Origin: Favolaschia claudopus
Lineage: Eukaryota; Basidiomycota; Agaricomycetes; Agaricales; Mycenaceae
Direction: 5' to 3'
Length of the DNA stretch: 64,000 nt
NCBI GenBank assembly: GCA_037176885.1
Contig: JAWWNJ010000110.1
Span: 124,001-188,000 of the forward strand
Each line of letters begins with the position of its first letter. Position 1 is the first letter of the stretch. The notes under the pieces were generated by a model. It made no database searches. It saw nothing but the letters and a program-made list of their open reading frames with translations, and had not been told where the DNA came from. Shown in pieces: positions 51,847 to 61,830 of the stretch. Position numbers and translations under genes: made by a program.

Positions 51847-52665
51847 GAGCAAGGTCGTAGTAGAGGTTAAAGTACTAATGGGAACTTACTTGGCTTTTGG
51901 TCCAGCTCATGCACGTATTTTCAAACAGTTCAGAAAAACACAGAAAAAGTCGGAGGGTGTTGGGGCAAAGCAGACATCAAGATTCCGGAGGTTTTCCCGC
52001 TATTGGCCTCCCGAAGTCGTCCCAGAGAAAAATAAAGGCAGAGGTCGACACTTATAATGCACGCTATTGGCTGGTTAATTGAGGTAATCCGCGGCGGCGG
52101 CAGCGATCGCCTTACGTCGAGGAAGGTCGGGAGTGGCGTTGGCGGAGGTACGGCGGAAGGTAAAGGGAGGTTAGTGACTGTCACACACCGTGACAAGCTT
52201 CCTTTTTTTCGCCTCCGCCATTCGCTCTGCACTCCCTCCCGCCCTTGTTCTCGTCCTCGTTGTCTCAAAAGCACTCGTATGTGTACTCTCTGCTCTTATT
52301 CACCAAGCTCAACTTCTTTTAGGGTCTGATTCTCCATTGCTTGTTGCCTCTTCTTGCCTCTCGAGCTCCTGCCTTTGTTGTGAGTTTTTCTTGCTCTAAG
52401 TCCCTTCCTAGTCATGTTCTAAAGAAGATCGCAGCTTCTACACATTCAAGTACCGATTTCACCCCCAAAAGCGCCCCAGAAAGCGCTCAAAAGCGTCTTC
52501 AAACGCGTCCAAAAGCGTCTTCAGACGCGTCCAAAAGCGTATCCCAGCGCGTCCTATTCTTGTTGAAGCGTGTCTAAAAGCACCATGGTACGCCCGAGCC
52601 ATTTTCTGCGGTTTTAGTCCACATTCTGACATGATTTTCGATAGCCTCCGCGCCAAAAAGTCGAC
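51847..52665. repeat. non-coding stretch with AAAAGCGTC repeats
   Basis: No supported gene. At about 52,476-52,556 a roughly 22-bp unit of the type AAAAGCGTCTTCAAACGCGTCC is repeated three to four times. CCTCCGCC words continue here on both strands. Confidence 0.5.
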
Positions 52666-52854
52666 ATGGCTAATACCTCCGCCGGCACCTCAGATCTCAC
52701 CCCTCTCAGTTCTCCCTCGACCTCCGCCCCTCTTGGATCAAGCCTTGACAGCTACATGGTCAAGGACGACTACTCTGGCTACTCCCCTGAGGATCTCAAC
52801 TTGCTGCTACGAAGTCATCCCGCCCTCGGCTCCCGAGCCCTAGTTGTAATATAA
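52666..52854 (+). CDS. short Ser/Thr-rich ORF, possibly truncated
   Basis: 62 codons starting MANTSAGTSDLTPLSSPSTS and containing MVKDDYSGYSPEDLNLLLRS. The composition looks like a genuine N-terminal region, but the frame stops abruptly in unrelated sequence at 52,854. It may be the first exon of a gene cut by an insertion or deletion. Confidence 0.3.
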   Translation: MANTSAGTSDLTPLSSPSTSAPLGSSLDSYMVKDDYSGYSPEDLNLLLRSHPALGSRALVVI

Positions 52855-53617
52855 AGCCTAATAGACATGGCCCCAGCCAGGTAGGAATGTTGTCTTCCCA
52901 CCCGTGCCTAGAGGGGCCCCTGGCTAGAAGCACAACTTGAAGGCTTCTTGCTCACCTGTCTAGCCGCCGGGTCAGGTGCCCTGTTCCGGCCGGCTAGCTA
53001 CCATTTTCGGTTCGGGTCAGCGCTTCCCGGTGCTACACATCCGGTGTCATAGATAAGAGATTGATAACTCATCTTGACAGTTTCTGTCATTCTGGCCGCC
53101 TGGGCCGACTCTTTGTTTCTTTTGCTCACTTTTAGGACACCTGCATACATTATGGTGGCAAACCAACACCAACCTTTCTTTTTTCTGAAGCTGGTCCTGA
53201 ACAGACAACTGCCTGTCTATATCATTTAGACAAAATGTTTCATTCTGGTATTCTGGTGAGCCGTTGTTCTTGTTGTTATTATCATTGCTGTTCAGACGTT
53301 CGAGGGTTCTGCAATTCCTCAAATTCCCATCATTTACCTCAATTTCAACGTTTCAACCTCAAAGTTGTCGGTATCTTGACCTTTTGTCCACATCAATATG
53401 ATTATGTCATCGTTTTCGAAGAAATTTGCACAAGTCCTCACCCCAACTTCGACCTTCAAATCTTAAGATCTCAAGAGGCGACGGAATCTTTCCTTTCAAG
53501 AAGATTCTTTACTACTGAAAGCCATGATGGTGTATTACTACGTAGACAAAAATATGAATTTTGAGTTGCGCTAGCTATGAAATATCGCAAAGTACGTTTC
53601 GTATCAGCGGGCAATTT
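52855..53617. other. intergenic, nothing recognised
   Basis: About 760 bp. A partial inverted repeat AGCCAGG / CCTGGCT lies near 52,873-52,925. An Asn-rich minus-strand ORF (53,047-53,322) has no domain. This may contain the right end of the KDZ element. Confidence 0.4.
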
Positions 53618-56366
53618 TCACACCAAGTCGAGGGAGTTTTCCGCTGCACACAACCCACGCAGCATCCACTTGAGATCCGTAACAGCCTCCACCCAATCCC
53701 GTTTCTCCTCGCTGTCCACCACCGCAATGAGTTTCACGCCCCACCAATACAGCGACGCGACAAGATTCAGAGCACCGTTGGGGCCAGGAGCCCGCAACGA
53801 CTCCCAATTTTCCCTCCTAGCCTCTGGATAAGACACGCGCTCGAAGCGCTTTGGGATTCCCGGCTCCCGCTTCCGCCATGGTGGCTGAAGTCCCTCCCAC
53901 CACGCCCACCACGTCTGCTCGAATTTCACGACGCTGCCGATGGTAGGACCAGCGCCTTGCGACATCGGCCCACCTCGCAGCCCGCGACCAGCTCTCACCC
54001 ACAGATAAATCTGGGTCGGGCGGCTGGTTGTGCCTAGCCCGCTGGCCAGCTTCTCCCACTTGTATGCTCGCTCCAGCTCCATCAGCGCTACCAGCAACGC
54101 ATTGAAGTTGTCGCCGAGCTTCTTGAAGGTGATCTGAGGGTACACCTCTCTAAACCAAGTTGCAGCGTCATCGGGACACTCCGGCGTATCGACTTGAGGA
54201 AGACGCTCGTTACCAGGACTTGGCGGCGGGGAGGCGAGAGGCGGGGATGGGAGGGGTGAATGCCTTGGCGATGGAGTTGTCGCGGGAGGCGCGACCGGGT
54301 CCTGGACGGGCTGTTGGCTTGGACCTGCTGACGCACCTATGATAAATGTTGAGTTCTTGTCATTGTGTCAGCGATTGTGTATGATACACGTACCTGTCCC
54401 ATCTGCTCGTGCTTTCTTGGACGGTGCACGTCCATCTTCTTCGGCTTTTCGTTTCCTCCTCACCCGCTCCTCATCCTCGCCCTCTTTCCGCTTTTTACGA
54501 CTGGCGTTGTCCGCATCGTCACTCTTCCGCTTCTTTCCTTTGCCCTTCTCCTTCTCCACATCATCCTTCCCCCCCTTGTCCTTCCCCTTCTTCGCCTTGC
54601 CTTTACCACTCTCCTTATCCCCGCTGTCGTCTGTCTTCCTCTTCTCTTTAGTCTTCCCCCTTTCCCCCGCGTCGTCCGTCTTTTCTTTGGCTTTCCCCTT
54701 CCCCTTGTCCCCCGTGTCGTCCGTCTTTTCTTTGGCTTTCCCCTTCCCCTTGTCCCCCGTGTCGTCCTTTTTCCCCCGCTCCTTCGTTTTCCCCTTCCCC
54801 TTCCCTTTCGCCTTCGTTTGTTTCTTCAGCGCACGCACATCCCGCTCCACATCGCTGTCGATGTCGGTGTCGCCGGAGTCCTCAGACCCGCTCGAACTGC
54901 TCTCTGAATCGTCGTCGTCGCCCCACCCCAAATTCTCGTTCTCGTCCATCCTGTACTTCGCACCGGCCAACGGGTCGTCCTCTTGACCGTCCACAGAAAA
55001 CGGCATCGCTGCCTCCTGACAAGCCTCCTGCGCTAGATAGATGTCGCAAGGAATATTAGAATTGACCTGTCGGTAGTTTAGTCAAAATATTACTTACAAT
55101 AGGCGGTCTTGAGCCATTCCTTCATGAAATCGAGAACATCGCGGCCGAAGCGCGGTTTGACCCACTGAGGGAAATGACATCCCCCCGCACTGCGGTCGTT
55201 GACGCCATACGATACGCTATAATTCGTCAGTATGTTTAGTATCGCTCAACGAGCATACTCACGTTACCGTCCTCAGATCCCCGCCAAACGCAGGCATTGG
55301 CCCTCCAAAAACGGCGAATGATGACAAGCCCGTCCGCTCGTACACCCCGCAAAGTACATTCGTCATGAACTGTCCAAGATTGTCGATACATCTGCAACAG
55401 AAGATCTCCCAGTCAGTATATCCACGACTGAAAGCGAATGAACATACCGTTGACGATCCTCTGGCTTTTTCGAAGGCAAGTCCCTCATCTGCCGCACATA
55501 CTCCTCCTTATCCCGCTGCGCCTCGTCGCGCGCCCGCTGACGGATGGCCTCCTGTTCCTCAGTGGGTAGCTCCCTAAAGAGCTCGCGAGCGACCTCGGCG
55601 CGGAAATTGGCGTCAATTCCTTTGGTCTTGAGTGTGGTACCGTCCTCCGTCACTGGGCGCGCCTTCCACCGCGCCTGAACGATCGGGTCGATGTCGGTAG
55701 CATATGATTCGTGCATATATTGTTGATAGCCTTGCCTAGCTTTGTGAGCGGGGGTAATGCCGACAAGTTTGGCCAGAAGAAGAGCCCAAGGATCTCTCAA
55801 GGGGTCGGATATCGTCGGTTTTCGAAGGCGTCGAGCACGGTATTTCATCCAGCGTCCGATCCGCTGCATTGAGAGAGTGATGCCATAAATCCAAGAGAGA
55901 GATTCCAAGAAGCAAGAGTAGACAGCGAGTAGCAGACGAAAGAGTAGACAGGCGAGTAGCAGACGAAAGAGAAGATGAGTAAAAATAACGCGTGAGTCAC
56001 GCGTTACTCATTGTGAGCGCCACTCACCGCGTTCAGAGTCTCGACGCGCAGGCGCTTCATCTCTACCTCTTCTTCGTCTAATTCCTCCGCGACTGGTATC
56101 GCCACAGGATCGTACTCCGCCAACGGAAACTCCGGTTCCTCACTATCCTCCAATCGCCAAGGAATGCGGGCATGAAACTCAAGGCACACTTCGGCTAGAT
56201 AGTCGCGCTCAGCGCGCCAGCCGCGCTCGAGCGCATCCGCGTATGCTGGTATATGCGGCGTTAAGATACTTTCCCTGGCTCCCTCTGCCCACATCTTCAA
56301 ATTACGACGGTCTTTCTTGGCGATGCGCTTCCAAGTGCGCTTGCGCTTTGTCGTTCCCTTGGCCAT
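53618..56366 (-). CDS. large agaricomycete-specific protein of unknown function
   Basis: Multi-exon gene starting at 56,366 (MAKGTTKRKRTWKRIAKK). Exon 1 ends at 56,028 after HARIPWRLEDSEEPEFPL; the intron is 55,864-56,027. Exon 2 has RIGRWMKYRARRLRK, RDPWALLLAKLVGITP, HKARQGYQQYMHESY and FRAEVARELFRELP. Later exons give CIDNLGQFMTNVLCGVYER, GGPMPAFGGDLRTV and HFPQWVKPRFGRDVLDF. A long low-complexity stretch of Lys/Gly/Asp repeats (KGKGKAKEKTDD) follows, and the end contains PECPDDAATWFREVYPQIT, KKLGDNFNALLVALMELERA and WWAWWEGLQPPWR. I recognise this domain order as a multi-copy mushroom family without known function. The stop is at 53,618-53,620. Nuclear location is suggested by the basic regions. 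Confidence 0.7.
55986..56006. repeat. 21-bp palindrome in an intron
   Basis: TAACGCGTGA-G-TCACGCGTTA is a perfect 10-bp inverted repeat inside the first intron of the gene above. It lies next to a 27-bp tandem duplication (about 55,914-55,969) with the core GAGTAGCAGACGAAA. Confidence 0.85.
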
Positions 56367-56676
56367 CCTGTGTCGTTTGCCAAAGTCTGTGGTCAACACC
56401 CACGGCACGATCTAGGGGACTTAGCTTACCTATGCTTCTGTGGGTCTCTTGCCGATTTGAAGAGCGAGACTCGGTTTTACTGACGAACGGGGGATTTTTT
56501 TTTGCTGTACAGAGACGGTGGTAGTGCTGCAAAAATGTGACGAACTACGCAACGTCTCCGTTACAGACTTCTGCTTTTGTAACGGCCGACATTCGCCTCG
56601 CCCTGATCCCTGATTCTGTATAAAACGCAGACACCAAACAACTCAAAATCGACTCCCCTTCTTTCTCTTTCCCATC

Positions 56677-57325
56677 ATGTCTATGCAAGTCCCCGCGCTC
56701 GTCTTCCCCACCGCCCAAATCGTGGTCTGCCTCCCGGTTGTCGGCGCCACCCCACCCATTGGTGAGTTATCTTAACTGCTTTTCCCTTAATCTATCGACT
56801 AACTCGTTTTTCAGTCCTTCTGCCCTCCACGCCGTCGATGCTCCCCCACGGCCTTCAAACGTTCGCCGTCTCTACCCCGGCTCCCTCCCCTGCCCCTCCT
56901 GCGCCAGCGCCCAAGACCAAGGAGCCCAAGGAGCCCAAGGAGAAAGAGCCCAAGGTCCCAGGCGCCGGACTCCCCGCGGGCCTCGTCAAACTCTTGCGCA
57001 GCGGTGACGAGGGCCCTTTCACCACCAACGAGGTCTTCAGCTCCCCCCCCACCCAGCCGCTCGCCGCCGTGGAAGAAGATTTTCCCGCCACTGAGTGGTA
57101 CGCGATTACTCGTGGTCGCTTTGTTGGGGTCGTTGACCAATAGTAAGCTTTTAACTCCTCCTCCTCTTCAATTCTCTCTGACGATGCCACCTTCAACACA
57201 GCGCCCTCGCCGACTTCGCCATCTCGGGCGTCGCGCATTATGCGCGCAAGGCGTACCCCACCCAGGCCGAGGCGCTGTCGGCATTCAACAAGACCCTCGT
57301 TTGGGAGGGCGTCCAAGTCATCTAG
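56677..57325 (+). CDS. small protein with viroplasmin/RNase H1-N-like domain
   Basis: Three exons: 56,677-56,761, 56,815 to about 57,141, and about 57,202-57,325; the product is roughly 178 aa. The middle is Pro/Lys/Glu-rich (KEPKEPKEKEPK). The C-terminal part reads EWYAITRGRFVGVVDQY, LADFAISGVAHYARKAYPT and QAEALSAFNKTLVWEGVQVI. The order Y-x-x-x-GR-x-x-G, then V/ISG, then A-x-x-x-F/Y-x-T-x-x-EA matches the small fold shared by viroplasmin and the RNase H1 N-terminal hybrid-binding domain. Binding to RNA:DNA hybrids or double-stranded RNA is inferred only. No RNase H catalytic domain is present. Confidence 0.65.
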
Positions 57326-58774
57326 GCTTAATCTCAGCGTACGTTCCCTCTTTACCTTTTCTCTCATTCCCCTTTTCTTACTCTGTCTATTGTTTACAGG
57401 CTGCTTTGTCGGCGTGGGGGTTAGTCTACTTAGTTACTCTCTCTGAATTGGTCGTATAGCGCGCAAAAAAATAGAATATCCCCCCTCCTCGTTCATGGTT
57501 GACGCCTGCCCATACGAAAATCCCCGAAAATCCCCGAAACAAAGGCGAGAAGACCCGGGAATCCGGTTCTCAGGGTTACTCCCCCAACGACCTACCCCAT
57601 TTGGCTTCCAGCAAACCGAATTCAAGCGATATTGTTCGTGCCTTCTATCATTGATCCCCACTATTACTTCCGTCGAGGCGTCAAGCCCTTCCTCGCAATA
57701 CCCTGCAATTGCGGGCCATACCCCTCCCACATTATGTCTGTTCTGGCTGCCGACTCTACCTGCTTTGCGCCACTTCCCTGCAACCAAACCCGCTTTTCCA
57801 ATCAACCCACCTCAAAAACGATTCCCACGTCATGGATATCCCATACGAACTCGAGCTCGCTTAAATCTTTTCATCAGTCCCCAATCTGCTTAGCCTGACC
57901 TTCGGGCTGGGTGATCCATGGATGCATACCCGCGTTTAGTTCCGCCGTGTCGTCAAGTCCAGCCTTGGCACCATCTCCCTGAAAGAACATGCAGAGCTTT
58001 GCTCTGATACACCTTCTACCTGCCTTGTATCGTTCCTGCCAGCGAATTTTACTCTCCTAGCAACTCCTTCCTTGCGACACACAACACCTCCAACGAAACC
58101 CAAGAAAAAAATGCTTCCCACGGCGTGGATAATCCATACGAACTCGAGTTCGCTTGAGACATTGCGTCAGCTCCGACTGGCCTTCGAGGCTGGGCCTAGC
58201 TTACGCGCATGATCGACCGCAGGTTTCCGACACCGTTCCGGCTGGAACGAGCATCCCATGACCTTCACACCGCCTCCGTCTCATCGGTTCTTCCCAGAAG
58301 CGGACTCTGAATTGGATTATGAACTCGGATCCCGCCTCGCTCCGCGTCGCTGTCGGGACATTGGGACCCGGCCCCATTCAAAGTACGCGGTTCCCAATAG
58401 CAACACCCGCGCCAGAGTCTCTCGACAATTTCTCTTAGCATATTTTCCGTATTGTGCATCACTTCGACTCCGTCTCGCCCGTTTTTCCCATACACGAACT
58501 CCATATTGGGTTACGAACTCAGCTTCCGCCGCCAGCGCCACCTCAATCCCCGACACAAACGCTCTTTTGCGTTCAAACGCACGCGGCGCTCATAAGCGAA
58601 AACCAAGTTCCGTTGTAGTTGAACCAGCTTGCGAAGCAGTTCGCATTCTCAATCAATCAATCCGCGTTGGCACGAATCGCTGCCTTCAAACCGGTCCTTG
58701 TCTGCCTTTTTCTGACATTCCCCCAAGTTTCTACTTGCCCAAGTCTCGAGTCTCCCCCAGGTTTCCTCTTCACA
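57326..58774. other. intergenic with diverged direct repeats
   Basis: About 1.45 kb without a supported gene. ATCCCATACGAACTCGAG at about 57,848 and ATCCATACGAACTCGAG at about 58,132 head two diverged copies of a longer segment, and related words (TATGAACTCGGATCC, TTACGAACTCAGC) recur near 58,318 and 58,511. The spacing is about 190-285 bp. It is probably a decayed repeat array. Confidence 0.45.
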
Positions 58775-60314
58775 ATGTCCGCACCATCTTCAGCCGCCCA
58801 GCCCGCTGCCGCGCCTCACCCCGCCTTATCTCTCGTCGAGCTAGATGCACTCACCGCCAATTCCAGTGCGGCTGACATCGATCGTCTGTTCAATCGCATT
58901 GGAATGCCCGTTCTCACTGCCCAGATGCCGCCCATGCTAGTGAGGCTAGCGGAACGGATGGCGCAACAGATGTTCTTCAAGATGGCCGGCGCCCCCTCGG
59001 TCGAGAACAATGCTGCGAACGCGGCTGCTCCTGGGAACGAACCTTCTGCCCCCCGATCCCTCGCCCACGGCGACGATGAAGACTCCCTCTTCGACGATTC
59101 AGGCTCCCTCCTCGACGACTCCCTCTTTGATGACTCCCTAATCGATGAAGGCGACAGCGCGGCGGACCACGATGAGCACGACGATTCGCTGCTGGACTCT
59201 CTCTCGCAATCTAGTTCTGAGTTGACTGTGTCCGTCTATGATATCTCAGGTATGTTTTAACCGCACAACCCGATTCAAAAATTAATCGATTGACATGATT
59301 TACAGCTTTGGCATACATTCTGCCCGCTCCTCAATCTCGCGACTCGCCTCTTGCCCAGTCTTCTCCTCGTTTGCCCCCCGCCACACCTTCGCCCCTCGCC
59401 GACACCTCGCAATCTAGTTCTCAGTCGAGTGTATCCGTCTATGATATCTCAGGTATGCTTTCACCGCAGAAAAATTAATCAATTGACATCGTTGTACAGG
59501 TCTTGCCCAGCCATCTCGCCCGACCCCTGCCACACCCCGCCGTAGTAACGACTCCTCTTCTCGTCCTCTCCCTCTCGGCACGCCTCCTCCACTCCCTCTC
59601 GCCACCAGACCTCAGCGGCGTCTCGACGAGTCGTCTCCTCACCCTCCCCCACTTTCCCGCAACACCACCGGCGGATTCATGACACCTCCCCCGCCAATCC
59701 TCACCGCTTCCGAGTCACCTCAGCGCCGTGGCTATCACAGCGGCTACGAAGTGAAGTCTCCGGAATTCGAAGGTGTTGTCATGACTTGGCTCGAGGCCGG
59801 TGCATTGACGCTCGGAGTGCGCGAAACGGAGGTTAGTGGGTTGGGCGGGAAGAAACGAAGCAAACGGGGCGCCTCGAAGGCGTACACCATCTTCTTTGGA
59901 GGCGAGGTCGGGGTTTACACCGAGTGGCGCGACGTCCAAGCGCGAATCAAGGGCTTTGGGTTTGTTGCCCAGCGCGGATTTCCTTCCGTTGAAACAGCGC
60001 AAGCAGCGCTCGATTACGCGAGAGCGCGGGGCTGGACAGCAGACAGCACACCGCCTGCCCAACCCCCCGCCACTCCGCCTCCATCGCAAAAAGAAAGCCC
60101 GCTTGCTGTTGGTGCAACGGATCGCTGGTATGTCGTCTGTCGTGGCGTTCAGCCCGGAATCTATCGCTCCCATCTAGAATGTAGTCTTAACGTTTCCGCC
60201 GTGCGCGGTAGCTTGTTCGCTTCTTTCCCGACTCTTGAGGCTGCTCAGGCAGCCTATACTCATGCCTTGAACACTGATTTTACACGTCGCATCCCTCGTT
60301 CGAGAGGAAGTTAG
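58775..60314 (+). CDS. protein with two viroplasmin/RNase H1-N-like domains
   Basis: Three exons with introns at about 59,252-59,305 and 59,452-59,499; about 479 aa. The N-terminal 130 aa have helices (LSLVELDALTANSSAADIDR) and an acidic Asp/Ser repeat (DSLFDDSGSLLDDSLFDDSL). A Pro/Ser-rich linker follows. Two C-terminal domains read AYTIFFGGEVGVYTEWRDV with RGFPSVETAQAALDYA, and WYVVCRGVQPGIYRSHLEC with ASFPTLEAAQAAYTHAL. Both fit the viroplasmin / RNase H1 hybrid-binding fold. The exon end SVYDISG and the following intron are duplicated in tandem. Binding to RNA:DNA hybrids is inferred from the fold. Confidence 0.65.
59203..59499 (+). repeat. tandem duplication spanning an exon-intron boundary
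   Basis: 59,203-59,305 and 59,406-59,499 share the coding end (CTCGCAATCTAGTTCT, GTCTATGATATCTCAG), the donor GTATG, and intron words (ACCGCA, ATTAATC, ATTGACAT, TACAG). Exon end, intron and acceptor were copied together. Confidence 0.85.
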
Positions 60315-60996
60315 TTTACTCCCGATGTATATTTCTTTGGTACCCAAATGAATTCAATCGCTGCTCTTCTGCCTCTTTTGCTGTTCCCTCGACGAGAAAC
60401 GATTAAGAAGAACTTAAAATAGAGAACACATTTTAATAGATAGTCACAGTGTCGCACGCTGATTTCGACGATTTCCTACTCTTTGCAAGGTGGTTTCACG
60501 CACTATAAACATACAAGGTGAGTCCCATGAGCATTTAAAGCCATATACAAAAACAATCGCGTCTCCAGCTGGTCGCTGGAGCAAGTTCCGAGTTTATGAT
60601 GACGAACTCGGCTCGTACAAGCAATGCGCTATTGTGAATCAAAGGTAACGTCCTATCTTCTCAATGTTTCCTCTCACCACTTTATCTCTTCAGTTTTTTT
60701 GACCCACTCTGGTTCAATACAGCTATCCTACACACTTGCGATACAACTGGGAATGATATAGAGCATTCAAGCTCTCAAGTTGGGCGACACTGCGCTCAAC
60801 AACGAGGACTTCTTCGCACCCCACAGTCGCCCGCCTCCCTACTTTCGCTTTGCCGGCATCATATCTAGGCTTTCCAACATATGATACAACTTTACATTCC
60901 CTCGCCGTACATCCTGAGTACCGTTCTAACCCTCGCCGACCCACTCACAATTTCCCTCATGAGCACTGCCACCCGCCAAAGTTCCCTCTCATCTCC
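60315..60996. other. intergenic, nothing recognised
   Basis: About 680 bp, relatively AT-rich. It should contain the promoter of the downstream small basic protein gene. No domain or repeat is seen. Confidence 0.4.
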
Positions 60997-61633
60997 ATGG
61001 CACGTCCAAAGTCAAAGCTGTCACGACAAGAGATCTTGAGCCGTCGAGCGCAAGCTGCTTGGGAGTATAGGCAGAGGTGCGTGAGCTTCTTTTTATCTCA
61101 ATAAACCAAGGACTTACTGGGACCTATCCTCAGAAACAAAGCTGCTGTCAACGAGAAGGCTCGGCTTCGGATGCGAGAGTCAGGAATATGAACGTCGCGC
61201 ATCAACCCGCTTTTCCTGACCTATATACTCTAGTCGTCGCGAGAAGCTTAGAAGAGCGTCCGCCGCAGTGCAGCTCGAGTACGCTGTCAAGGCAGCTCAG
61301 TATCGTCAGGATTATGTTGAGTATGTGTGTTTCTTACAAGAAATCTATCGTGCTAATTTCTCGTTCAGGCGCGCGAGACGAGCAGCAAGATCCCCCGCCC
61401 TTAAGTCCCTGCAAAGGTCTCCCCCCTCACCAACAAACGAGCGGGTACGAATTTCCGCCATCTCCACATTCAGCTCCATCTCGCCCTACGCCTCCACTTA
61501 TGATCCGAGCCCGGAAGAATGTACGACGGCCGAGGAGGACTGGGATGCGGACGAGTCGGAAGGCGAGGACATGGAGCGCGGTGTTTCGGTTGAAAGCGAC
61601 GACTGGCCGTTTCGTCGCAGACGTCCAGTTTAG
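60997..61633 (+). CDS. small basic helical protein
   Basis: Exons join as MARPKSKLSRQEILSRRAQA with AWEYRQR, then NKAAVNEKARLRMRE, then RREKLRRASAAVQLEYAVKA with QYRQDYVE. After an intron (about 61,321-61,369) comes an acidic tail, TTAEEDWDADESEGEDMERG, ending DDWPFRRRRPV; the stop is at 61,631-61,633. The long run of Arg, Lys and Ala with regular spacing predicts a continuous basic helix, like bZIP-type or small nucleic-acid-binding proteins of mobile elements. The start resembles that of the gene at 51,846 next to the KDZ transposase. Confidence 0.6.
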
Positions 61634-61830
61634 CTAGACTTTTGCTTTGTTTCCTCCTCACGCTATCTTGGTTTCTGACACTATCGTGTTTTTTTTGTGG
61701 AACTTCATGAATGTATTTCGTACCGCGGCACAGTATAAAGTTGTATTTAAGAAGCTAACAAGAGCAGAAGTAAAAGTAAGGGAAGAAAAAACGAAACGTG
61801 TAAAAGTTGTACTGAAAATGTGGATACAAA

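Noticed and set aside
53047..53322. Asn-rich minus-strand ORF as a gene
   Set aside because: Low-complexity composition, no domain, no splice partners.
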